64,000 bases of DNA. Origin: Paraburkholderia phytofirmans PsJN. Its GTDB lineage: Bacteria > Pseudomonadota > Gammaproteobacteria > Burkholderiales > Burkholderiaceae. The translations under genes were made by a program, and so were the position numbers. The notes under the pieces were generated by a model. The model was not told the origin of the DNA. It did no database searches and saw only the letters and a program-made list of their open reading frames with translations. Positions 8,851-17,930 of this stretch are shown in pieces. Position 1 is the first letter of the stretch. Each line of letters starts with the position of its first letter. The stretch lies in NCBI RefSeq assembly GCF_000020125.1, contig NC_010681.1, positions 2,046,001-2,110,000 on the forward strand, read 5' to 3'.

Positions 8851-9888
8851 ATGCAACGGAGAAGTTTTCTCGCCGGCACTGCCGCACTCGCGGGCGCCAC
8901 GCTCGCCGCCACGCCGCTTGCCTTCGCGCAGGGCAAACCTGAAACCAGCAAGGTGGCGATCGCCGTCGGCGGCAAGAACCTGTTCTACTACTTGCCGCTC
9001 ACCATCGCCGAGCGCCGCAATTACTTCAAAGACGAAGGGCTCGACGTCGAAATCTCCGACTTCGCCGGCGGCTCGCAGGCGTTGAAGGCCGCAGTCGGCG
9101 GCAGCGCGGACGTGGTGTCCGGTGCGTTCGAGCATACGCTCTTGCTGCAGGCGCAAAAGCAGATGTTCCGCGAGTTCGTCCTGCAAGGGCGCGCGCCGCA
9201 GATCGTGCTCGCAGTCTCGAAGAAGACCATGCCGAACTACAAGTCGATCGCCGATCTGAAGGGCAAGAAAATCGGCGTGACCGCACCGGGTTCGTCGACC
9301 TCGATCATGGCGAGCTTCGTGCTGGCGAAAGAGGGGCTGAGCGCGAAAGACGTCGCGTTTATCGGCGTCGGCGCGGGCGCTGGCGCGATCGCCGCGTTGC
9401 AGTCGGGGCAGATCGACGCCATCGCCAATCTCGATCCGGTCATGACCAAGCTCGAACGCACCGGCGAGATTCGCGTGGTGTCCGACACGCGTACGCTTGC
9501 CGACACGCGCAGCGTCTTCGGTGGCGATATGCCAGCGGGGTGTCTGTACGCATCGCAAAGCTTCATCACGAAGAATCCCAACACCACGCAGGCGCTGACC
9601 AACGCGATGGTGCGCGCGCTCAAGTGGCTGCAAACGGCGACTGGCAGCGAACTGATCAACACGGTGCCGGAAGGCTATCTGCTGGGCGACCGCGCGGTGT
9701 ATCTGGACGCGTGGCAGCACGTGAAGGAAGCGATGTCGCCCGATGGCCTGATGCCGGCGGACGGTCCCGCGACGTCGCTGAAGACCTTGCAGGCGTTCGA
9801 TCCGAACGTGCAGGGCAAACCGATCGATCTGTCGAAGACGTGGACCAACGACTTCGTCAAGAAAGCGCTGACTACCGTCAAGGCTTGA
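8851..9888 (+). CDS. ABC transporter substrate-binding protein, NMT1/SsuA-TauA type
   Basis: A 345-residue periplasmic solute-binding protein. The N-terminus MQRRSFLAGTAALAGATLAA has a twin-arginine pair before a hydrophobic segment ending near AFAQ, so export is likely by Tat (or Sec). The mature part has the NMT1-like fold markers LPLTIAERRNYFKDEGLDVE, GGSADVVSGAFEHTL and LKGKKIGVTAPGSS. Family members bind taurine, sulfonates, nitrate, pyrimidine precursors and other small anions; the ligand here is not assignable. The ATPase and permease genes follow on the same strand, so this is the first gene of a complete importer. Confidence 0.88.
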   Translation: MQRRSFLAGTAALAGATLAATPLAFAQGKPETSKVAIAVGGKNLFYYLPLTIAERRNYFKDEGLDVEISDFAGGSQALKAAVGGSADVVSGAFEHTLLLQAQKQMFREFVLQGRAPQIVLAVSKKTMPNYKSIADLKGKKIGVTAPGSSTSIMASFVLAKEGLSAKDVAFIGVGAGAGAIAALQSGQIDAIANLDPVMTKLERTGEIRVVSDTRTLADTRSVFGGDMPAGCLYASQSFITKNPNTTQALTNAMVRALKWLQTATGSELINTVPEGYLLGDRAVYLDAWQHVKEAMSPDGLMPADGPATSLKTLQAFDPNVQGKPIDLSKTWTNDFVKKALTTVKA

Positions 9889-10012
9889 GTCGAGCGCAGG
9901 CGTTCGGGCCGCGAGGCGACGCAACGCGCGTCGCAATCGCTCGGTCCCGGCGCCGCGCGCCAAGACGCGACTTGATCACACACCAATCCGATCTTTCGAA
10001 GCGAGCTGAACG

Positions 10013-10825
10013 ATGACCGTTGCCGCACTGGCGCTCGACAACATCACCTGCACGTTCGCCGCGCGCGACAACCGCGCGCAGCGCTACACCGCGGTGAAGG
10101 AAACCACGCTGCGCATCGCGCCGGGCGAGTTCGTCTCGGTGGTCGGCCCGACCGGCTGCGGTAAGTCCACGCTGTTGAATGTCGGCGCGGGTTTGCTGGG
10201 GCCGTCGTCGGGCACGGTCAGCGTATTCGGTGAGCCGCTCAAGGGCATCAACCGGCGCGCCGGCTATATGTTTCAGGCCGACGCGCTGATGCCGTGGCGC
10301 TCGGCCATCGACAACGTCATGGCCGGCCTTGCGTTCCACGGTGTGCCGCCGGCCGAAGCCCGCAGCAAAGCCGACGAGTGGTTGAAGCGCGTCGGTCTCG
10401 GCGGCTTCGGCGATCGCTATCCGCATCAGTTGTCGGGCGGCATGCGCAAGCGCGTCGCGATGGCGCAGACGCTGATTCTCGATCCGGACATCATTCTGAT
10501 GGACGAGCCGTTTTCCGCGCTCGATATCCAGACGCGTCAGTTGATGGAAAACGAGTTGCTCGACCTGTGGGCCGCCAAACGCAAAGCGGTGCTGTTCATC
10601 ACGCACGACCTCGACGAAGCGATCGCGATGTCCGACCGCGTGGTGGTGCTCTCGGCCGGGCCGGGCACGCATCCGATCGGCGAATTCACGATCGACCTGC
10701 CGCGTCCGCGCGACGTTGCCGAAATCCGTTCGCATCCGCGTTTCGTCGAGTTGCATGCGCAGATCTGGAGCGTGCTGCGCGACGAAGTGCTCAAGGGCTA
10801 TCAGCAGCAACTCACCGCCGTATAA
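10013..10825 (+). CDS. ABC transporter ATP-binding protein (SsuB/TauB-like)
   Basis: A 270-residue nucleotide-binding subunit with Walker A GPTGCGKST near residue 45, Q-loop MFQADALMPWR, signature LSGGMRKRVAMAQ, Walker B IILMDEPFSALD and switch histidine in FITHDLDEA. The short linker after the signature and the HDLDEA form are typical of nitrate/sulfonate/taurine importers. The signature is LSGGMRKR rather than LSGGMRQR, which is common in this subgroup. The gene lies between the binding protein (124 bp upstream) and the permease (75 bp downstream). A small inverted repeat GTGACG-N6-CGTCAC at 10845-10862 lies in the gap before the permease. Confidence 0.93.
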   Translation: MTVAALALDNITCTFAARDNRAQRYTAVKETTLRIAPGEFVSVVGPTGCGKSTLLNVGAGLLGPSSGTVSVFGEPLKGINRRAGYMFQADALMPWRSAIDNVMAGLAFHGVPPAEARSKADEWLKRVGLGGFGDRYPHQLSGGMRKRVAMAQTLILDPDIILMDEPFSALDIQTRQLMENELLDLWAAKRKAVLFITHDLDEAIAMSDRVVVLSAGPGTHPIGEFTIDLPRPRDVAEIRSHPRFVELHAQIWSVLRDEVLKGYQQQLTAV

Positions 10826-10900
10826 ACGTAAGCGCCGTAAACGCGTGACGTATTCGCGTCACGTATTTGCGTTAAACAATCGTCCAAGGCAAACCGAGTC

Positions 10901-11725
10901 ATGTGGAAGACGTTGCGCCCGAACCGGGCGAATCTGGTGATCTGGCAATGGCTGCTGCTGGTGCTGTGCTTCGTGCTCTGGTACGTGCTCACCAGCCCGA
11001 CGCTGCTGCCTCCTTTCTATTTCGACGACCCCAACAAAGCCGCGTTCTTCTTCGGCGAGCCGCAGAAAGTGCTGCAGCGGATCTGGGAGTGGTTCGTGGG
11101 CGGCGAAATCTACCTGCACCTGTGGATCACGCTGGTCGAAACCGTGCTCGCATTCGCGCTCGGCACGGCGCTTGGGCTCGGCGTCGGCTTGTGGCTCGCG
11201 CTCTCGCCGCTGGCGAGCGCGCTGTTCGATCCGTACATCAAAGCGGCCAACTCGATGCCGCGCGTGATTCTCGCGCCGATCTTCGGCGTGTGGTTCGGGC
11301 TGGGCATCTGGTCGAAGGTGGCGCTCGGCGTCACGCTGGTGTTCTTTATCGTGTTCTTCAACGTCTATCAGGGCGTGAAGGAAGTCAGCCCGGTCGTGCT
11401 CGCCAACGCGCGCATGCTCGGCGCGAACGGCAAGCATTTGCTGCGCTTCGTCTACTTGCCTAGCGCGATGAGCTGGGTGTTTTCGAGCCTGCATACGTCG
11501 GTGGGACTGGCGTTCGTCGGCTCGGTGGTGGGGGAATATCTCGGCTCGGCGCGCGGCGTCGGCTATCTGATTCTGCAGGCCGAAGGCACCTTCGATATCA
11601 ATACTGTGTTTGCCGGGATTCTGGTGTTGACCGCGTTCGCGCTGATTCTGGATGCGATCGTCGGCATCGGCGAGCGGCGCTTGATGAAGTGGCAGCCCAA
11701 GACGGGCGACACGGAAAAGCTGTAG
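10901..11725 (+). CDS. ABC transporter permease (SsuC/TauC-like)
   Basis: A 274-residue inner-membrane protein with about six hydrophobic segments: residues about 10-28, 70-95, 105-125, 133-155, 190-210 and 235-255. It has the BPD-transport EAA loop in the form ANARMLGANGKHLLRFVYLPSAM, which docks on the ATPase. LGTALGLGVGLWLALSP and PRVILAPIFGVWFGLG are typical of the SsuC/TauC family. It completes the importer encoded from 8851. The gene is followed by a hairpin shared with the convergent oxidoreductase gene. Confidence 0.92.
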   Translation: MWKTLRPNRANLVIWQWLLLVLCFVLWYVLTSPTLLPPFYFDDPNKAAFFFGEPQKVLQRIWEWFVGGEIYLHLWITLVETVLAFALGTALGLGVGLWLALSPLASALFDPYIKAANSMPRVILAPIFGVWFGLGIWSKVALGVTLVFFIVFFNVYQGVKEVSPVVLANARMLGANGKHLLRFVYLPSAMSWVFSSLHTSVGLAFVGSVVGEYLGSARGVGYLILQAEGTFDINTVFAGILVLTAFALILDAIVGIGERRLMKWQPKTGDTEKL

Positions 11726-11798
11726 CGCGGAGCGGCGCGCGTTCGATACGCGCGAAGCTCGATCTTCAACACGCGACGCACAACGCTTAGTGAAAAAT

Positions 11799-11838
11799 AA
11801 ACGACGCGCCGGTTGGAAAACCGAGCGTCGTTTCTTTT
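11799..11838. terminator. Bidirectional terminator between the ABC operon and the convergent oxidoreductase
   Basis: AAACGACGC at 11799-11807 pairs with GCGTCGTTT at 11825-11833, with an internal CCGGTT/AACCG extension. The plus side ends in TTTCTTTT and the minus side in TTTATTTTT, so it can serve both convergent transcripts. Confidence 0.75.
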
Positions 11839-11873
11839 GGTTGCTACCGGAGCGAATCGGTTACGCGAAAAAA

Positions 11874-12848
11874 CTAAGGCGTCACCACCACCTTCCCGAT
11901 CACGCGACGCTCCGCCATATCCCGCAACGCGCGCCCGGTGTCCTCGAGCGAATAGCGCGCCGACACATACGGCTTGAGCTTGCCTTCGCCGATCCACCGC
12001 GTCATCTGCTCGAACGCCGCATGATTGCGCTGCGGTTCGCGCTTCGCAAAGTCACCCCAGAACACGCCGACCAGACTCGCGCCTTTGAGCAGCGTCAGGT
12101 TGAGCGGCAGCTTCGGAATTTCGCCGTTGGCGAAGCCCACCACCAGATAACGCCCGCGCCAGCCGATGCTGCGAAACGCCGGCTCCGCATACACGCCGCC
12201 AATCGGATCGTAGATCACGTCCGGGCCTTTACCGTCGGTGAGCGCCTTGATGCGCTCGCGCAGATCTTCGGTGCTGTAGTTGATGGTGGCGTCCGCACCG
12301 TGCTTGACGCAGGTCGCGAGTTTCTCGTCGCTCGACGCGGCCGCGATCACGCGCGCGCCGAGCGCTTTGCCGATTTCGACCGCAGCCAGCCCGACGCCGC
12401 CGGCCGCGCCGAGCACCAGCATCGTTTCGCCCGCTTGCAGCGCGCCGCGATCGACCACGGCGTGATGCGACGTGCCGTACGCCAGCGTGAACGCCGCGGC
12501 CAGTTCGAAGTCGATATCTTCCGCCAACGGCACGCACGCCGTGGCCGGCGCGAGCGCCTGCTCCGCGAAGCCGCCCTGACCCGTGAAGGCGACCACGCGC
12601 GAGCCGGGCTTGAACTGCGTGACGTCCGCGCCGACCGCGCGCACCACGCCCGCGACTTCCGAGCCGGGCGTGAAGGGCAGGGGCGGTTTGAACTGGTATT
12701 TGTTCTCGATGATCAGCACGTCGGGAAAGTTGACGGCTGCGGCTTTGACGTCGATCACGACATGACCCGGCGGCGCTTCGAGGTCCGGCAGGTTTTCGAC
12801 GACCAGGCTCTCCGGCGGCCCATATTGTTTGCAGCGAATCGCGCGCAT
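11874..12848 (-). CDS. NADPH:quinone oxidoreductase family protein (zinc-independent MDR)
   Basis: A 324-residue medium-chain dehydrogenase/reductase. The start [19 protein letters not shown] and [21 protein letters not shown] are typical of quinone oxidoreductases, and the cysteine and histidine zinc ligands of alcohol dehydrogenases are absent. The NADPH site is [20 protein letters not shown] near residue 145. SVGVFWG-like and [25 protein letters not shown] segments complete the fold. The ATG at 12848, with GGAGA upstream on the minus strand, is preferred to a longer in-frame start at 12905. The physiological substrate is unknown; family members reduce quinones or enones. Confidence 0.88.
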   Translation of the reverse strand: MRAIRCKQYGPPESLVVENLPDLEAPPGHVVIDVKAAAVNFPDVLIIENKYQFKPPLPFTPGSEVAGVVRAVGADVTQFKPGSRVVAFTGQGGFAEQALAPATACVPLAEDIDFELAAAFTLAYGTSHHAVVDRGALQAGETMLVLGAAGGVGLAAVEIGKALGARVIAAASSDEKLATCVKHGADATINYSTEDLRERIKALTDGKGPDVIYDPIGGVYAEPAFRSIGWRGRYLVVGFANGEIPKLPLNLTLLKGASLVGVFWGDFAKREPQRNHAAFEQMTRWIGEGKLKPYVSARYSLEDTGRALRDMAERRVIGKVVVTP

Positions 12849-13060
12849 CGTGTCTCCATTTCGATCAGGGGTTCGCAAGTATTCTGAGTGTAAAACAATC
12901 AGCACGACCGTGCGTTTTTATTGCCTCACATGTGATCGGCAAGTGTGCGATGCATGTCCGGCCGTCGACTCGCGCCAGCCTTTCACCATCCCAACACGTG
13001 CGCATTGCATACGTCGTGCGCATGGCCCGCCGTGTCGTTCGCGCGTCTTCTTTCCTCGGT

Positions 13061-13066
13061 TACAAT
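13061..13066 (+). promoter_or_regulatory. TACAAT -10 box placed for a leaderless surE transcript
   Basis: TACAAT ends exactly 6 nt before the ATG at 13073, so transcription would be expected to start on the start codon. No Shine-Dalgarno sequence is present upstream. The spacing is identical to that seen at dnaX. The -35 region (TTCGCG) is weak. Confidence 0.5.
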
Positions 13067-13072
13067 CGCCGC

Positions 13073-13831
13073 ATGCGAATCCTACTCAGCAACGACGACG
13101 GTTATCTGGCGCCCGGCCTTGCTGCGCTTTACGAAGCGCTCAAGCCGATCGCAGACGTCACCGTGATGGCACCCGAACAGAATTGCAGTGGCGCGTCGAA
13201 TTCCCTGACGCTGTCGCGGCCGCTCTCGGTCCTGCGCTCGGCCAATGGTTTCTACTACGTGAACGGCACGCCCACCGACTCGGTGCACATCGCGTTGACA
13301 GGCATGCTCGACCATACGCCGGACCTCGTGGTCTCGGGCATCAACAACGGTCAGAACATGGGCGAAGACACGCTCTATTCGGGCACCGTCGCGGCCGCCA
13401 CCGAAGGCATCATGTTCGGCGTGCCGGCCATCGCGTTCTCGCTGGTCGACAAGGACTGGGTGCATCTCGACGACGCGGTGCGCGTCGCCGCTGAAATCGT
13501 CGCGCACTATCTCGAGCAGCCGTTGCCCGGGCATCCGCTTCTGAACGTCAACATTCCGAATCTGCCGTATGAGCAACTCGGCGACTGGCAGATCACGCGT
13601 CTCGGCAAACGGCATCCGTCGCAGCCGGTGATCCGCCAGACCAACCCGCGTGGCGAGCCGATCTACTGGATCGGTCCGGCGGGCAGCGCGCGCGACGCGA
13701 GCGAAGGCACCGACTTTCACGCCGTCGCCAACGGCCACGTGTCGATCACGCCGCTGCAACTCGACCTGACCCACACGCAAATGCTGCCCGCAGCGCGCGA
13801 CTGGGCGCGCGCCGGCGGCGGCGCTTCATGA
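13073..13831 (+). CDS. surE: 5'/3'-nucleotidase SurE
   Basis: A 252-residue phosphatase acting on nucleoside monophosphates, of normal length. The N-terminal metal-binding motif [10 protein letters not shown] (Asp8, Asp9) is intact, followed by [27 protein letters not shown], and [19 protein letters not shown], which supplies the metal-site Asn and the active-site loop. The ATG at 13073 is chosen because it gives the conserved N-terminus, and the TACAAT box immediately upstream argues against longer in-frame starts. surE heads the classical surE-pcm-nlpD-rpoS stationary-phase cluster, and its stop overlaps the pcm start by four bases (ATGA). Confidence 0.97.
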   Translation: MRILLSNDDGYLAPGLAALYEALKPIADVTVMAPEQNCSGASNSLTLSRPLSVLRSANGFYYVNGTPTDSVHIALTGMLDHTPDLVVSGINNGQNMGEDTLYSGTVAAATEGIMFGVPAIAFSLVDKDWVHLDDAVRVAAEIVAHYLEQPLPGHPLLNVNIPNLPYEQLGDWQITRLGKRHPSQPVIRQTNPRGEPIYWIGPAGSARDASEGTDFHAVANGHVSITPLQLDLTHTQMLPAARDWARAGGGAS

Positions 13832-14880
13832 CCAGCGAGCGCGCCAAGCGCTTTCCGCTCGGCCTCGAGGACCTGGTGCGCGAACCGCGCCGGCCCGAAG
13901 GACGTCCAGGCGAAATCCGCGCGGCGGCGCTCGCCGCGAGTGCGGCACTGAACGCGCGTCAGCAACCCGCGAAGAATGCGCCACCCGGTTCCGCGGGTAA
14001 ATCCCAATCGAGGCCAGCAAGGGCGCAGACCGCGGCGCAGATTAAACCGCAAGCCAAGCCCTCGGCGGCGACGCCACCAAAGCCGGTGGCCGCGCCTTCC
14101 ATTAAAACGCCGGCCAAGCCAGTCGTTCAAAGTTCGACGACACGCTCCGCCGCGCAGCCGTCGGCGTCGGCCAAACCTGTTGCCCGATCCAGCGAGCGCG
14201 GCGCCGCGCCTAACGTCGCTTTGAACGGCGCAATGGCACTGACGTCGGAACGGGTTCGCGAACGCATGGTCGAACGCCTGCGTGCGAACGGCGTGACTGA
14301 TCAGCGCGTGTTGAACGCGATGTCGGTGGTGCCGCGCCACATGTTCGTCGACCCGGGTCTCGCGGTTCAGGCCTACGAAGATGCGGCGTTGCCGATCGGT
14401 CATCACCAGACCATTTCCAAGCCGTCGGTGGTGGCACGAATGATCGAGCTGGCCGCTGCCGGCCGCGCGCTCACCAACGTGCTGGAAATCGGCACCGGCT
14501 GCGGTTACCAGGCGGCCGTGCTGAGCCAGGTGGCGCGCGAGGTTTACTCGATCGAGCGCATTAAGCCGTTGTCTGAACGCGCGAAGACGAACTTGCGTCC
14601 GCTGCGCATTCCGAACATTCGCCTGCATTACGGCGATGGCCGCTTGGGACTGCCGGCGGCGGCACCGTTCGACGCGATCGTTATCGCGGCGGCGGGGCTC
14701 GACGTACCGCAGGCATTACTTGAACAACTCGCGATCGGCGGCCGTCTGGTCGCGCCGGTCGGCTCGCAGGACGGCCAGAATCAGGTGCTGACGCTAGTCG
14801 AGCGCCTCGGACCCGCGCAGTGGCGCGAGTCGCGGCTTGATCGCGTTTTCTTTGTACCCTTAAAATCCGGAGTGATTTGA
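13828..14880 (+). CDS. pcm: Protein-L-isoaspartate O-methyltransferase with a long N-terminal extension
   Basis: This enzyme uses S-adenosylmethionine to repair isoaspartyl residues in aged proteins. The catalytic part begins near residue 135 ([19 protein letters not shown]). It includes [30 protein letters not shown] and the SAM-binding motif [17 protein letters not shown], and ends with a normal C-terminus. Before it lies a low-complexity Ala/Pro/Lys/Ser-rich stretch of about 130 residues, making the protein 350 residues against about 210 for E. coli Pcm. Translation is probably coupled to surE through the ATGA overlap. Its place before nlpD and rpoS is conserved in many proteobacteria. Confidence 0.95.
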   Translation: MTSERAKRFPLGLEDLVREPRRPEGRPGEIRAAALAASAALNARQQPAKNAPPGSAGKSQSRPARAQTAAQIKPQAKPSAATPPKPVAAPSIKTPAKPVVQSSTTRSAAQPSASAKPVARSSERGAAPNVALNGAMALTSERVRERMVERLRANGVTDQRVLNAMSVVPRHMFVDPGLAVQAYEDAALPIGHHQTISKPSVVARMIELAAAGRALTNVLEIGTGCGYQAAVLSQVAREVYSIERIKPLSERAKTNLRPLRIPNIRLHYGDGRLGLPAAAPFDAIVIAAAGLDVPQALLEQLAIGGRLVAPVGSQDGQNQVLTLVERLGPAQWRESRLDRVFFVPLKSGVI

Positions 14881-14885
14881 CACCG

Positions 14886-15833
14886 ATGAGTATGTTGCGC
14901 GCGATGCGAAGAACCAGCCTGAATGTCCCCATGACCGTAACCCAGCGTAGCGTGTGCGTGCTCGCCTTGTCCCTGTTGATGACGGCCTGCGCATCCCGGC
15001 TCGATCAGGCGCCGGTCGTCGACCGCTCCGGCGGCACCGTGCTCAGTACGCAAGGCACGCCGCAGCCGGCCGTGCCGCTCGGACCGCCGCCGCCGGGCTA
15101 CTATCGCGTGAAGCCGGGCGACACGCTGTATCGGATCGCGTTGGAGAACGGTCAGAACTACCGCGACATTTCGGCGTGGAACAATCTCACCAACCCGAAT
15201 CAGATTGAAGTCGATCAGTTGCTGCGCGTCGTGCCGCCGGGTGCGAACACCGCGGCGCTGACGCCGGGCGTGTCGACCGCACCGATCGGCAGCGGTGGTG
15301 CGGTACAAAGCGCACCGCTCGGCAGCACGCCGCTGGCGGCGGGCGGGACTAGCGGCGCAGCCGGTGTGGCAGCGCCGCCCATCTACGGTTCTACGACGAA
15401 CAACGCGTCGCTGACGCCGCCCGCCACTCCTGGCGCGGCCAGCGATTCGAACGCCGGCGCGTCCGGCAACGTGGCCTTCGCGTGGCCGGTGCGCGGACCG
15501 CTGCTCGGCACCTTCAACGACTCGACCAACAAGGGCGTCAATATCGGCGGCGCTGCGGGCGATCCGGTGAAGGCGTCAGCGGACGGCCGCGTGGTTTATG
15601 CCGGAAATGGGCTGCGTGGTTACGGCAATCTCATTATCATCAAGCATGATGCAACTTATCTCACGGCGTATGCACATAACCGCTCTTTGATGGTAAAAGA
15701 GGGGGACGCGGTGACGAAGGGGCAGAAGATCGCCGAGATGGGCAATAGCGATTCCGACCGTGTGATGTTGCATTTCGAAGTTCGCCGGCAGGGTAAACCT
15801 GTCGACCCACTGAAGTATTTGCCGCCGCAATAA
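14886..15833 (+). CDS. nlpD: NlpD-type lipoprotein with LysM and degenerate M23 (LytM) domains
   Basis: An outer-membrane lipoprotein of about 315 residues that in other bacteria activates the amidase AmiC during daughter-cell separation. The signal peptide ends in the lipobox LMTAC (Cys35 from this start). A LysM domain follows (YYRVKPGDTLYRIALENGQNYRDI), then an Ala/Gly/Ser-rich linker. The C-terminal LytM fold starts FAWPVRGPLLGTFNDS. The zinc-ligand motif HxGxD is replaced by KGVNIGG, so the domain is probably a non-catalytic activator, as in E. coli NlpD. Starts at TTG 14877, ATG 14886 and ATG 14892 are possible; 14886 is a compromise. rpoS follows after 11 bp. Confidence 0.92.
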   Translation: MSMLRAMRRTSLNVPMTVTQRSVCVLALSLLMTACASRLDQAPVVDRSGGTVLSTQGTPQPAVPLGPPPPGYYRVKPGDTLYRIALENGQNYRDISAWNNLTNPNQIEVDQLLRVVPPGANTAALTPGVSTAPIGSGGAVQSAPLGSTPLAAGGTSGAAGVAAPPIYGSTTNNASLTPPATPGAASDSNAGASGNVAFAWPVRGPLLGTFNDSTNKGVNIGGAAGDPVKASADGRVVYAGNGLRGYGNLIIIKHDATYLTAYAHNRSLMVKEGDAVTKGQKIAEMGNSDSDRVMLHFEVRRQGKPVDPLKYLPPQ

Positions 15834-15844
15834 GCGATACGACC

Positions 15845-16927
15845 ATGCCGAAATCGAAGCGCCGCCCGCCGCAAGCCGAGTCTGAGAAGACCAGCAACGC
15901 TATGTCCGCTTCGGTCGACGAAAGCGGCGCTTCGGAAGTGGAAGAGGAGATCGCCGAGGAACGCGATCTCGACGAACGCCAGGGCGGCGCTGACGAAGCC
16001 GGCGAAACCCGTGAAAGCGCGAGCGAAGCCGCGCCGGACGCGGACGATTTCCGCGCGCTGCTGCAAGCCGAGCTGACGGCCGACACGATTCAGCACTACC
16101 TGAACCGTATCAGCGTCAAGCCGCTTCTGACTGTTGAGGAAGAGCAGAAATATTCGCGTCTTGCCAAGGCGGGCGAGTTCGAAGCGCGCCAGGTCATGAT
16201 CGAACGCAATCTACGGCTCGTCGTCAGTATCGCAAAGGGCTATCTGAATCGCGGCGTGCCACTGCTCGATCTGATCGAAGAGGGCAATCTCGGCTTGATG
16301 CACGCCATCGAGAAATTCGATCCGACGCGCGGCTTCCGGTTTTCTACTTACGCCACGTGGTGGATTCGCCAGAGTATCGAGCGCGCCATCATGAATCAGG
16401 CACGCACTGTCCGTTTGCCGGTGCACGTGATTCGCGAGCTCAATCAGGTGCTGCGCGCCAAGCGCCATCTGGAAAAAAATTCGATGAATTCGGGCGAGGC
16501 CGCCGAGCGCCGCGACGCCAGCATCGACGACATCGCCTATCTGACTGGCAAGACCACCGACGAAGTCACCGACATCCTCGCGCTGAACGAACATACCGCG
16601 TCGCTCGACGCGCCGCTCGATCTCGATCCGGCGAGCAGCCTGCTCGATCTGCTGTCCGACGACCAGAGCCAGTCGCCGGACGCCGAAGTGCAGCATCGCG
16701 AACTGGAAACGCTTACACGCGCGTGGCTGGCGCGTCTGTCGGACAAGCATCGTCATGTGATCGAGCGCCGCTTCGGCCTGAATCACATCGAACCCGCCAC
16801 GCTCGAAGAACTCGCCGACGAAATGGGCCTCACGCGCGAGCGTGTGCGCCAGATCCAACAGGAAGCGCTCGTGCGGTTGAAGCGCTTCTTCGCCTCCAAC
16901 GGTGTTCGGAAAGACGCCGTTCTATAA
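15845..16927 (+). CDS. rpoS: RNA polymerase sigma factor RpoS
   Basis: A 360-residue group 2 sigma-70 factor that directs stationary-phase and stress transcription. An acidic N-terminal tail of about 70 residues precedes region 1.2 (DTIQHYLNRISVKPLLT). Region 2 is clear: ERNLRLVVSIAKGYLNRGVPLLDLIEEGNLGL and FDPTRGFRFSTYATWWIRQSIERAI. Regions 3 and 4 follow, ending with the helix-turn-helix LEELADEMGLTRERVRQIQQEALVRL. The position directly after nlpD is diagnostic for RpoS rather than another group 2 sigma. With only 11 bp between the genes, transcription must come from the nlpD message or from a promoter inside nlpD. Confidence 0.97.
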   Translation: MPKSKRRPPQAESEKTSNAMSASVDESGASEVEEEIAEERDLDERQGGADEAGETRESASEAAPDADDFRALLQAELTADTIQHYLNRISVKPLLTVEEEQKYSRLAKAGEFEARQVMIERNLRLVVSIAKGYLNRGVPLLDLIEEGNLGLMHAIEKFDPTRGFRFSTYATWWIRQSIERAIMNQARTVRLPVHVIRELNQVLRAKRHLEKNSMNSGEAAERRDASIDDIAYLTGKTTDEVTDILALNEHTASLDAPLDLDPASSLLDLLSDDQSQSPDAEVQHRELETLTRAWLARLSDKHRHVIERRFGLNHIEPATLEELADEMGLTRERVRQIQQEALVRLKRFFASNGVRKDAVL

Positions 16928-16931
16928 CCTG

Positions 16932-17708
16932 ATGACACCGATTCTTGTTTTCGACATCGAGACGATTCCCGATGTCGCCGGCATTCGCCGCCTCGAAGAT
17001 TTGCCCGCCGACCTGAGCGACGCCGAAGTCGCCGAGCATGCGTTCGCCGCGCGCCGCGAAAAAACCGGCAGCGATTTCCTGCCGCATCATCTGCAACGGA
17101 TCGCGGCGATTTCCTGCGTGTTCCGTGACAACAACGGCTTCCGGGTGCGCTCGCTCGGCACGCTGGCAGACGGCGAGGCGGCGCTGGTGCAGTCGTTCTA
17201 TCGCGTGATCGAGAAGTACACGCCGCAGCTCGTGTCGTGGAACGGCGGCGGCTTCGACCTGCCGGTGCTGAACTATCGCGCGCTCGTCAACGGCATTCCC
17301 GCCTATAAGTTTTGGGATCTCGGCGAGGACGACCGCGAGTTCAAGTGGAACAACTACATCAGCCGCTATCACGCGCGTCACACGGATCTGATGGACGTGC
17401 TCGCCATGTACCAGGCGCGCGCCAACGCGCCACTCGACGCGCTCGCCAAGATGTGCGGCTTCCCCGGCAAGATGGGCATGGACGGCAGCCAGGTGTGGCA
17501 TGCGTATCAGGAAGGGCGCATCGAGGAAATTCGCAACTACTGCGAGACCGACGTCGTCAATACATACTTGCTCTATTGCCGCTTCCAACTGATTCGCGGC
17601 GCGTTTTCGCCTGCGGAGTATGCTGACGAGATCAACCTGGTCAAGAACGCGCTGGCGCTGGAAACGGCGCCGCAATGGGCCGAGTATCTGGCGGCGTTCG
17701 ACCAGTAA
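16932..17708 (+). CDS. Predicted 3'-5' exonuclease related to the PolB exonuclease domain
   Basis: A 258-residue protein with a DnaQ-like fold. Exo I is ILVFDIETIPD at the N-terminus. Exo II lies in LVSWNGGGFDLPVLNYRAL. The C-terminal acidic motif is in IRNYCETDVVNTYLLYCRFQL. The layout matches the family of stand-alone exonucleases related to the proofreading domain of DNA polymerase II. The ATG at 16932 is preferred over GTG at 16902, which lies inside rpoS. The gene starts 4 bp after the rpoS stop, so it is probably co-transcribed. The cellular role is not established. Confidence 0.88.
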   Translation: MTPILVFDIETIPDVAGIRRLEDLPADLSDAEVAEHAFAARREKTGSDFLPHHLQRIAAISCVFRDNNGFRVRSLGTLADGEAALVQSFYRVIEKYTPQLVSWNGGGFDLPVLNYRALVNGIPAYKFWDLGEDDREFKWNNYISRYHARHTDLMDVLAMYQARANAPLDALAKMCGFPGKMGMDGSQVWHAYQEGRIEEIRNYCETDVVNTYLLYCRFQLIRGAFSPAEYADEINLVKNALALETAPQWAEYLAAFDQ

Positions 17709-17890
17709 GCTGCTTGCGCTCGGGGCGTGACGCGTTTGCCTTGCGGCGGATTGCGACGGATTGCGGCGCCACGGCGGTCCTTTCGTTCATGATGCGAGGC
17801 GCTCGTCCGCAGACTCACGCCACGCTCGGCCTGGACCTGCTTGGGGCCGTTGCCGCCGCTCCGAATGATGGCCAGGCGCGGCGCTTCGTC

Positions 17891-17896
17891 TACAAT
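17891..17896 (+). promoter_or_regulatory. -10 box of the rlmD promoter
   Basis: TACAAT 34 nt before the GTG start of rlmD. Its position downstream of the longer in-frame start at 17841 supports the shorter reading. Confidence 0.5.
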
Positions 17897-17930
17897 CTCG
17901 CCTTTCCCCAAGTTTGTCAGGAAGTCGCAG

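Noticed and set aside
12905..13072. SurE with a 47-residue N-terminal extension
   Set aside because: The extension is not protein-like, and the -10 box next to ATG 13073 lies within it.
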